Source: CAYGXH01 sp964354485
Lineage (GTDB): Bacteria > Bacteroidota > Ignavibacteria > UBA10030 > SZUA-254
DNA: 21,672 bases
Reading direction: 5' to 3'
NCBI GenBank assembly: GCA_964354485.1
Contig: CAYGZY010000165.1
Location: 1-21,672 of the forward strand
The number at the start of each line of letters is the position of its first letter. Position 1 is the first letter of the stretch. Below are positions 16,401 through 21,672 of this stretch, one piece after another. Below the pieces are notes generated by a model. The model did no database searches. It worked only from the letters and a program-made list of their open reading frames with translations, and had not been told where the DNA came from. A program made the translations under genes and the position numbers.

Positions 16401-17087
16401 CGATTCATATTCCCATTCGAGTTTGTACCAGAATCCATTGTGTGCGATATTCCTAAGAGTTTCGATAACTCTGTCGGATTTGAAAACCATAAACCAGGCC
16501 CGACTATTTCCATTTTCGCCAGTTATATGAAGGCGAAGTGGTTCGCCGGGCTTGAGCATTTTCCGTGGGACATGCAGAAACATATATCCGAACAGATCGT
16601 TGTGAACATCAGCAGTCACGGCACGAAAATCGAGACGCACGCCGTCCGTACTCAGGCTGGTCCACTCAACTTTGTTTGAGCTTCGGAATGTCAAGGGATG
16701 CGCACTATTCGTCGTGAGGGTAAATTCTTTTTCTCCCATGTTAACTCCGAGGCCGCAGAGCCAAATGTATGTTATAATACTGTCCGTAGAGCCGTAGGGG
16801 AGAGACTCTGTTTCCCATGCGACGGCCATTGTTCCGTCGGTAGCTCTGCAGAGAAGCGCCTCGTTCACGCCGGGAGAAGAAGAGCGGTACACAATCGGTT
16901 CACCGGTAATCGTCTTGGTATAGCCTTCCAGCCAGCGATCAGCTTTACTGCCGAGCTCGATTTGGTACTTGACAAAATCGTGAAGCATACTTTCGCCGGA
17001 ACGATTAGACTGTCCAAAAACCGGAGGGTAATATACAGTTGTATAAACGACTGAAAGAGCGGTAATGATCATCATTCTGAGCAACAT
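13479..17087 (-). CDS. Exported glycoside hydrolase family 38 (alpha-mannosidase type)
   Basis: 1202 residues with a Sec signal peptide (MIITALSVVYTTVYYPPVFGQ, cleavage near 25). About 330 residues of unassigned, mostly beta-type sequence precede the catalytic domain. That domain shows zinc ligands H361 and D363 in SSHQDIAWMDDP, the nucleophile D474 in WNLDVPGRTLQMPQIL, and a His pair at 640/641 in IHGPTHHWAISAAREG. The GH38 motif YPDHGWGG sits at 688-695. A long C-terminal beta-region (about 730-1200) follows, normal for GH38. Family members cleave alpha-mannosides with retention; related clades act on other alpha-linked sugars, and substrate is not settled here. Location should be periplasm or outside. 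The ATG at 17087 has GAGG 9 nt upstream and is directly preceded by a TAA. It heads a row of same-strand genes (hydrolase, porin, symporter), which fits glycan breakdown followed by import. Confidence 0.85.
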   Translation of the reverse strand: MLLRMMIITALSVVYTTVYYPPVFGQSNRSGESMLHDFVKYQIELGSKADRWLEGYTKTITGEPIVYRSSSPGVNEALLCRATDGTMAVAWETESLPYGSTDSIITYIWLCGLGVNMGEKEFTLTTNSAHPLTFRSSNKVEWTSLSTDGVRLDFRAVTADVHNDLFGYMFLHVPRKMLKPGEPLRLHITGENGNSRAWFMVFKSDRVIETLRNIAHNGFWYKLEWEYESTKMLTWFPAVWRGKTITISNNRGMKSSAVLQSYDAMSQASFLIDKTFYDSTNFTLEISIGETTLDRLEFPMEKLTRSEIRGNRLLVLHTIHRQDRRTALEGSGHPIVQYDSIMRIADSYFRDGALHLITSSHQDIAWMDDPFTCIADRDSIVITPALRIVERNPDYKYSVEDALMLKEYITRHPERIPDINKYTTEGRLEWGATYNQPYEGLNSGEALIRQLYFGRRWLKKILPGCDARVAWNLDVPGRTLQMPQILKKSGVDYLLLSRHERGFFHWQSPDGSSVGAYSPGHYHIATDFLRYNDYESFFLLPQSISLWEPFYKTYSLPPHVPFLFTSDMSSPKDFSGLMNLWNFLRFPQPDIGRSSDRPLPRLQYDIAQTVLDAVFAKGSQLPTIQGERPNVWLYIHGPTHHWAISAAREGAILLTAAEKFSAINALLEKSMIGYPQVALSDAWEAHIYPDHGWGGKDGNITDSLFRSKYEFAMNEGKRMLEKALDGITSEIRTDVSLGIPLTVFNELSWERTDPVRAELQFEEGTAFEIRVIGNDQKEIPSEIHNIVLHNDGSLKKAEVLFIAEEIPSVGYRTYYVQSLMGPPSTPVINRSLPGTIENRFYTITLVPGGITRIFDNELGIELFNTEKFLAGELFTMQSVGTGAGEFSEVQQPTMEGFDKLSNYTPRWELLSDGAVSTCARLEQKIQHCLYRQQITVYKNIKRIDFDIEILGWDGTEYREFRLALPLNMKKGTVTYEVPFGTVTVGKDEIPGAAGERYVQKASEVHPREVQDWISASDEHFGITLSSSVAVCDYLDPTDDPIPFTVLQPVLLASRRSCHGEGNWYLQAGDHRYHFSLFSHRSGWNLGYRHAKQANAPLRVCINRSLHRNPILPPAYSFCSTSADNVIISTIKKCEDDSSLIIRCYEMEGEDTECSIQLFTPQSKIEKVNLIEEEARPLPAAGKNIDISIMHHAIETYKIRPWN

Positions 17088-17416
17088 TTACATAATCCTC
17101 ATCGTTTTTCTATCAAAATTAAAAATATCGGTTGTGGGAAAGAAGACATCAACTCTATAATGGCTGTGACAAAGGTCATTAATTTCATCCGCGATTGCCC
17201 GGGTAACCGGAGCACAACCTGCGATGATCTGCATCGCCTTCCGGAGCCCCGAGTTGTGCAACGTACTGCTGACATTCTTCACGTTGATAGTTGTTAAGGT
17301 TAAGAGAGCAGTCGGCGTTTTATAGATCAATGAATCAATCCATTCCTTTACACTTGTTAGAATCCCGGTAAAGGATTATCGTTGGCCAGGGAATGGATAT
17401 TTACTCTCTCGGTTCC
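17088..17416. other. Spacer between GH38 and M14 genes; weak ORF and inverted repeats
   Basis: 329 bp without a gene I can support. A minus-strand frame of 80 codons (17088-17330, TTG start) ends in TAA directly abutting the GH38 ATG (…ATG TAA ATG). No ribosome site precedes it and I recognise no family, so I do not call it a gene. Next to the M14 gene are overlapping inverted repeats: ATCCATTCC (17338-17346) with GGAATGGAT (17390-17398), and TCCTTTAC (17344-17351) with GTAAAGGA (17368-17375). They may mark the end of the M14 transcript, though no T-run follows. The GH38 promoter presumably lies in this spacer, but I cannot place it. Confidence 0.35.
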
Positions 17417-19189
17417 TTACTTCAGTTGTTTGGAATGCTTTCCACCTTTGGCAGCATCGACCGTGATTTCAAACGGCCCGTTCCCGTCAACAATCCAGCG
17501 TATAATTACCGTTCCCATGCCGGGGATGTTAGGTACGTTGATCCGCTCAGGATTTCTTTTCTGTTCTCGAATAACTTCACTGAACCTTTCTTCGGCAATA
17601 GCGCCGGTCAGGACTTTACCGCCTTTGATGGTCACCCAATCCGGCCTCGTAATTTTATTCTGGATATCATGGGCGGTATGGGTCGGAATCACACGCACAT
17701 TTTTTATCGTTGCAGTCACTTCCGTGAGTCCGCCGGGTAGTTTCTTCGTTGATATTGAATCAACAATAACCTTGGGTGTGTGGTAAAGATGGTAAAGTGT
17801 AAACGCCATATTGCGGTGACACATTTCCTCAAGCAGGAATGACGGCGCGGTTCGTGTCCACGCTTTTTTGATACCTCCGATTTCTATCTGTCCGAATTGC
17901 GGATGGTTATATGGTTTCCAGGGTACAACGCCTTCCCCGAAGAGGAGGATCTCGTCAAATCTGTACGTTTCCTTCTCTTCACCGAACCAACTTTGCTCGC
18001 CTTCCTGTTTTTTTCTGAAATAATCGAAGGATGTCCACAGCTCGTTCGAAAATGTGATAGCGCCGCGGACTCCGTAGAAGTAATCGATCTCGCCCCCATA
18101 CACAGGGTACAGGTCTTTATAAATAATGAGATACCGGTAGCCGGGAAGTATTTCTTCGCCAAGCTTTCCCAGGAAGTTATACACCTGAATGTCTTCCCAT
18201 TGGTATGTCGGGATTTCGTCTTTATTGCCGGGTCCGCGTAGTATCATTCCTCCGGAATTGTGGTATGTTTGAAATGCCGCAATGTTATCATGCTGGTGTG
18301 TGAAATTGACAACCGCGCGCGTCTCGGGCAAAGAAGCAGGATATCGGTCGGCGCCCCACTGAACGTTCTGCGGCGCCCATTTCCAGGGCCAGTTCCGGTT
18401 TGGATCATACGAGCCAGGTCCATCCTCATTGAGCATGCCGTCGCCGTCGTTGTCGATACCTTCGGATCCGATGTATTCGTATTCCCCGGGCTGATCCGGT
18501 TTAGCAAGAACCATAATTCTCGGATCATCGGGATCGGCGATCCACCGACCGTTCGGATCCTTTACACGCATCTGAGTGATATTTCCGTCGCCATCGAGAT
18601 CGTCTTCGTCGTCTTCGTCAAAGAGACCGTCGCCGTCATCATCGCGCGGGACGAATCCCGATCGCGGCGAATGCGGACTGTTAGGCGAATGAATAAAATG
18701 ATCGCGCCCGTCAGGATTGATGGTAGGAACGATGTAAAGGGTTTTTTCGTCGAGGAGGGTTGTGATCCAATCAACCTGACCGTACATCTCGGTTACATAC
18801 CAGCCGGTGTAGAGCGCAACCTCGCCGCCCTGAATTTCATTTCCATGAATGTTCCCGTCGATATACATGGCAGGTTTGCTGTCGGGATCACCTTGCGCGG
18901 CATTTGAAACCGTCAACAGCCAGATGTCTCTACCTTCATACGACTTCCCGATGCTGCTGACTTTTGCAAGTGTTGGATGAGCTTTTGCTATTCGGCTGCA
19001 AATTTCACCGATTTCCTTGTGATCGTAATACCTGTTCCAGGCAACTTCGACTTTCGGATTGTTCGGTGCGCCGAGGGCTTTCAGAGAGCTTTTTGTAAAC
19101 TCTTTTTCTGATCCTCCGAACGCCGCTGCGGTAAACAGTATTAGTAGTGCGGGCTTCCATATCCATCGAGTGATATTCTTCACAGTCAT
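17417..19189 (-). CDS. M14 zinc carboxypeptidase, catalytically complete
   Basis: 590 residues. The signal peptide is MTVKNITRWIWKPALLILFTAAAFGGS. All M14 residues are present: zinc ligands H115 and E118 in GNIHGNEIQGGE, zinc ligand H310 in FQTYHNSGGM, the substrate-binding Arg in DPNRNW (about 262-267) and the general base E383 in TFSNELW. So it should remove C-terminal residues from peptides outside the cytoplasm. Two Asp-rich loops interrupt the fold: DDDGDGLFDEDDEDDLDGDG (183-202) and GIDNDGDGMLNEDGPG (244-259). They look like Ca2+-binding loops (DxDGDG pattern). The last ~100 residues resemble a beta-sandwich. I chose ATG 19189, which overlaps the upstream gene's stop by 4 bp (ATGA) and is preceded by AAGGAG. 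A longer frame start would lie inside the neighbour's coding region and give a non-secretory His/Arg-rich head. Confidence 0.92.
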   Translation of the reverse strand: MTVKNITRWIWKPALLILFTAAAFGGSEKEFTKSSLKALGAPNNPKVEVAWNRYYDHKEIGEICSRIAKAHPTLAKVSSIGKSYEGRDIWLLTVSNAAQGDPDSKPAMYIDGNIHGNEIQGGEVALYTGWYVTEMYGQVDWITTLLDEKTLYIVPTINPDGRDHFIHSPNSPHSPRSGFVPRDDDGDGLFDEDDEDDLDGDGNITQMRVKDPNGRWIADPDDPRIMVLAKPDQPGEYEYIGSEGIDNDGDGMLNEDGPGSYDPNRNWPWKWAPQNVQWGADRYPASLPETRAVVNFTHQHDNIAAFQTYHNSGGMILRGPGNKDEIPTYQWEDIQVYNFLGKLGEEILPGYRYLIIYKDLYPVYGGEIDYFYGVRGAITFSNELWTSFDYFRKKQEGEQSWFGEEKETYRFDEILLFGEGVVPWKPYNHPQFGQIEIGGIKKAWTRTAPSFLLEEMCHRNMAFTLYHLYHTPKVIVDSISTKKLPGGLTEVTATIKNVRVIPTHTAHDIQNKITRPDWVTIKGGKVLTGAIAEERFSEVIREQKRNPERINVPNIPGMGTVIIRWIVDGNGPFEITVDAAKGGKHSKQLK

Positions 19190-20961
19190 TCTCCTTGCTT
19201 CAATCGTACTGTCTCGGTTGCGATACCTGCTGTCGGACTTTCGGCGGTGATGGTGATCGTATCTCCGGTATTTCCGATGATAAGCCATGTCAGTTCCTGT
19301 CTTCCGCCGCTGCCGCTGATCGGATCCAGCACTGTTACCGGATTGCCGCTCGTCAGTTTCTGATTTTTTGATAGCCCGATAATAACTTTTACATTCCGGG
19401 GCCAGCGTACCCTGTTTCCCATAGAGCTGTTTGTCGGGAAGTAACCCGTATTCACAATATCTGCCGTGATGCGGAAGATTTTTCCTTCAATCGGTTCAAT
19501 CTTCACGTTACTGATACCAATATTTGGTAATTTAGTCGCCAACCATGTGATGAAAGTATTATATCTTTGCGCGATTGTCTCGATACTCTCGGCGGGCGGA
19601 TTCGTGAGGATAAAGGGTCGAAAGCCGCCGACTTCAACTTTCTTATCGGGGAAATCGCGATGTTTTACCGTCTGCCAGTTTACGAATGCGTCCTTACGTC
19701 CCTGCGCATCGCACCACTTGAGTGCCCGTATTTCTTCGGCGTATTCATCCGGTTTGTCCTCCGATCCTTTTTCCTTCCTCATATCGATTATTTTCCTCTT
19801 CGTCGTATCGGCACTTTTTTCTTCCGTTTCCGGAATCCACCAGGGCACGGCGGTGAACGACCACCTGCCGAAGTGATAGTATGCCCATTCGCCGAATGCA
19901 CCCTCGCCTTTTGTACTTGGCGGTGCTCCCTTGTATTTCGTAATTTCCTTGAACTGCTCGCTGATATAACCGAAATACTGTTCATCCTCCTCCAATACAG
20001 AAGTGATCAAGCGAGGCGAATAATCTTCCTCTCCCTCCATCATCATACGGCGCCGTGAGCGTTGATCGGTCGGAGAAGCGCCCTGCCTTGGCTCTTTCTT
20101 CCACGGGTTGTTGAGGTTGTCGTCGGTGGAAAAGGTCATGACGAGAGCGATATTGGGGTGAGAGTCGCAAAATTCAATTACGGCGCGGGTTTCCTCTTCC
20201 GAGATCTGGTAAGGTCCTCCTCCGCGACTGAAGAAGTGGTAGTTGTGGGGAAAATTGCGGTTGAACTCGACGCCGCCCGGTTCGTCCTCATTCCACTGAT
20301 CATCCTTATCGTTGTCGAATCCTTCGGTCAGAACTCTGTATATACCGACCTCTCCTTTCGATCGGTCGGCTTTCTTCATTATACGGGAATCCTCAGGATG
20401 AGGAAACCATTCCCCTCGGCTGTCGAGTATACGCATCATTGTAATAACACCATCGCCGTTCAGGTCGTCGCAACCGTCTTCATCAACTGATCCGTCGTGA
20501 TCGTCGTCGATCGGTCGTGCGTTGAATTTTCTCGCTTCCTGAGGCGTGTGGAAGAATGCCTCGCTTGCATCCGGATTCACGCGGGGGATGATATAGAACG
20601 TCGTGGAGTTGACCAGCGCGGTGATACTGTCCACGGTACCGTACTGACGGAGAAGAGACTGTAAAAAATGAATCGTCAGCTCGCTCCCGATGATCCGATC
20701 TGCCTCGACTCCGCCGACTATGATAACAGCGTGATGTTTGTTGGCATCCGGACCTCCGACCGTGACAGCCCAGATATCGCGCTTCTCATTTGTCTGCGCA
20801 AGTGACGTCATGCTGGCTATGTTTCGCCGTGACGCGGTAAGAGATGCGAGCTCTTTCGTCATTTCGTCGTAGGTGTGGTACTTCGACTGTGCGGAAGAAA
20901 GGCATGTTGCAACAATTAATGACGAAAGGAAAATAAGAATATGCTTTATACGCGGCTGCAT
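19186..20961 (-). CDS. M14-like paralogue lacking all catalytic residues (pseudoenzyme)
   Basis: 591 residues with a signal peptide (MQPRIKHILIFLSSLIVATCLSSAQS). It aligns along its whole length with the M14 protein encoded directly downstream: KRDIWAVTVGG vs GRDIWLLTVSN, IIPRVNPDA vs IVPTINPDG, Asp-rich loops DDDHDGSVDEDGCDDLNGDG (152-171) and FDNDKDDQWNEDEPGG, EFNRNFP vs DPNRNWP, and a matching C-terminal beta-domain. But the zinc motif reads VGGVEADRIIGSE, so the His and Glu are E86 and R89. The third ligand His is S278 (VMTFSTDD). The catalytic Glu region reads TAVPWWIPE with no aligned Glu. It should not bind zinc or cut peptides, yet shows no frameshift. The start ATG has AGGA about 7 nt upstream. 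Its TGA overlaps the active enzyme's ATG, implying coupled translation and a paired function. Confidence 0.85.
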   Translation of the reverse strand: MQPRIKHILIFLSSLIVATCLSSAQSKYHTYDEMTKELASLTASRRNIASMTSLAQTNEKRDIWAVTVGGPDANKHHAVIIVGGVEADRIIGSELTIHFLQSLLRQYGTVDSITALVNSTTFYIIPRVNPDASEAFFHTPQEARKFNARPIDDDHDGSVDEDGCDDLNGDGVITMMRILDSRGEWFPHPEDSRIMKKADRSKGEVGIYRVLTEGFDNDKDDQWNEDEPGGVEFNRNFPHNYHFFSRGGGPYQISEEETRAVIEFCDSHPNIALVMTFSTDDNLNNPWKKEPRQGASPTDQRSRRRMMMEGEEDYSPRLITSVLEEDEQYFGYISEQFKEITKYKGAPPSTKGEGAFGEWAYYHFGRWSFTAVPWWIPETEEKSADTTKRKIIDMRKEKGSEDKPDEYAEEIRALKWCDAQGRKDAFVNWQTVKHRDFPDKKVEVGGFRPFILTNPPAESIETIAQRYNTFITWLATKLPNIGISNVKIEPIEGKIFRITADIVNTGYFPTNSSMGNRVRWPRNVKVIIGLSKNQKLTSGNPVTVLDPISGSGGRQELTWLIIGNTGDTITITAESPTAGIATETVRLKQGE

Positions 20962-21185
20962 GGCGAATCCTGCACGTTAATGGGGATGAAGTATTTAGTG
21001 TAGAGCTATTTATATCTTTACGTACTATGGGAATTGAAGTTACTGCCTGAGCTGTCTGAACCGCTGATGACCGCTGATAAATATGATAGAAATGATGGAT
21101 GTGATAAAAAAAACATGTAAAAGAATATCATAACAATCATTTTATCACATCCATCTGCGGTTCAGACGATCCAGCGGTTCAGACA
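20962..21185. repeat. Spacer with nested inverted repeats, upstream of M14 pair
   Basis: 224 bp between the aminotransferase stop and the first M14 gene, both on the minus strand. Outer arms are GTCTGAACCGCTG (21054-21066) and CAGCGGTTCAGAC (21172-21184), a perfect 13-bp match ending one base from the aminotransferase stop. Inner arms are GATGGATGTGATAAAA (21094-21109) and TTTTATCACATCCATC (21140-21155), a perfect 16-bp match. Within the arms CCGCTGAT is repeated (21061, 21071) and GCGGTTCAGAC is repeated (21157, 21174). The A-run and T-run at the inner loop make it a possible bidirectional terminator. I see no ORF here. The remaining ~90 bp next to the M14 start must hold its promoter; a TATAAA-like box (minus strand, near 21010) is suggestive only. 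Confidence 0.55.
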
Positions 21186-21672
21186 TCATGCCACTTCTTT
21201 CACAGCCTCAACAAATTTGTCTACCTCTTCGAAATTATTATAGAGATGGGTGGAAACACGTATTGAATTGAGTTTTCCCTCTCCGACGAGCCGGATGCGA
21301 AAACCCTTTTTCGCTGCGTGCTCCCCAAACTTGTCATAGGCAATATTTTTCAGACGGAAACCTATGAGGTTTCCGCGGGAACGATCCTCCGTTGGAGTGA
21401 GCATTTCGACCTTATCGCCTAACTTCAACAACTCCTGCTGTAAGTGTCCGGCAAGCACATATCCCCTGCGGATGACATTCTCAATGCCGATGTGATGGAG
21501 GAAGTCGATTGCAGCGCCGATACCTTTATAGATTGCGGCATTCTGCGTGGCGTAGTCGTACCGGTGTGCCGTCGGTACGTATCCTTTGAACACAGGAGGT
21601 TCTACGGTGAGGTCCCAACCCGTATCAGAACCGCCCCCGACCCAACGGGCCTGAAGAACATCGAGAAGCTCT
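21186..21672 (-). CDS. Class V aminotransferase (PLP-dependent), C-terminal part
   Basis: The frame is open to the window edge, giving about 161 C-terminal residues of a protein normally about 380-420 long. The N-terminal domain with the PLP-binding Lys is outside. Family features seen: the loop GGGSDTGWDL, HRYDYATQNAAIYKGIGAAID (the RYE-GTQ region of class V aminotransferases such as isopenicillin-N-epimerase-like and cysteine-desulfurase-like enzymes), and the C-terminal RVSTHLYNNFEEVDKFVEAV. The RYDYATQ form is closer to the isopenicillin-N-epimerase-like/selenocysteine-lyase-related branch than to classic NifS. That is judgement from memory. The substrate is unknown. The N-terminal half would be needed to tell a desulfurase from an epimerase or other lyase. 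The stop is followed at once by the outer arm of a nested inverted repeat. Confidence 0.88.
   Translation of the reverse strand, partial: ELLDVLQARWVGGGSDTGWDLTVEPPVFKGYVPTAHRYDYATQNAAIYKGIGAAIDFLHHIGIENVIRRGYVLAGHLQQELLKLGDKVEMLTPTEDRSRGNLIGFRLKNIAYDKFGEHAAKKGFRIRLVGEGKLNSIRVSTHLYNNFEEVDKFVEAVKEVA

Noticed and set aside
17088..17330. An 80-codon minus-strand frame ending directly at the GH38 start codon
   Set aside because: TTG start, no ribosome site, no recognisable family. The TAA-ATG junction is suggestive of coupling but not enough to call a gene.
18260..18907. A long plus-strand frame inside the M14 gene
   Set aside because: It is the antisense shadow of the Asp-rich region of the M14 gene and has no protein-like features or ribosome site.
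19190..19288. A longer start for the active M14 gene
   Set aside because: It would lie within the coding region of the upstream M14-like gene and add a His/Arg-rich head in front of an otherwise perfect signal peptide; the ATGA overlap start is far better.

Overview
The window is bacterial, Gram-negative chromosomal DNA of roughly mid-40s % GC. An RND pump with its periplasmic adaptor, a beta-barrel outer-membrane porin, several Sec-exported enzymes and an LD-carypeptidase-type murein enzyme all point to a two-membrane cell. The gene mix (paired M14 carboxypeptidases with Asp-rich inserts, large exported GH38, alginate-export-type porin plus SSS symporter) and the repeat-laden spacers suggest an environmental member of the FCB group or a neighbouring candidate phylum. 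No rRNA, tRNA or marker gene confirms this, so the lineage is a guess. No CRISPR, insertion sequence, prophage or tRNA is visible.

Layout. (1) 1-413, +: the 3' end of a DHA2-type MFS transporter. (2) 414-687: a spacer of palindromic repeats and a good sigma70-like promoter, then a + strand efflux operon: RND adaptor (688-1758) and RND pump (1780-4911); no outer-membrane factor is present here. (3) 5044-6905, -: a stand-alone double-receiver protein whose first receiver has Glu in place of the phospho-Asp, and an S66 LD-carboxypeptidase. (4) 6906-7760: a remnant that looks like the C-terminus of an SPFH/prohibitin-like protein, a 48-residue membrane protein (-), and a structured spacer with a long hairpin and a 19-bp-spaced direct repeat. 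(5) 7761-8399, +: the 23S rRNA pseudouridine synthase RluE. (6) 8400-8868: about 470 bp without a gene, built of several unrelated palindromes.

(7) 8869-17087, -: four genes in one direction, read from the right: GH38 glycosidase, membrane-anchored YiiX/NlpC-P60-type cysteine hydrolase, outer-membrane porin, Na+/solute symporter. Together they could cleave an external or periplasmic glycan, pass the product through the outer membrane and import it; the 258-bp gap before the porin, with its own symmetric direct repeats, may hold a separate promoter. (8) 17417-20961, -: two M14-family proteins overlapping by 4 bp (ATGA). The downstream one keeps all the zinc and catalytic residues; the upstream one has lost every one of them while keeping the fold, the Asp-rich inserts and the C-terminal domain. 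(9) 20962-21185: a spacer filled by a nested inverted repeat. (10) 21186-21672, -: the C-terminal part of a class V aminotransferase that runs off the window.

The most noteworthy items are the active/inactive M14 pair, the D-to-E receiver, the exported glycosidase-hydrolase-porin-symporter cluster, and the unusual composite intergenic repeats.
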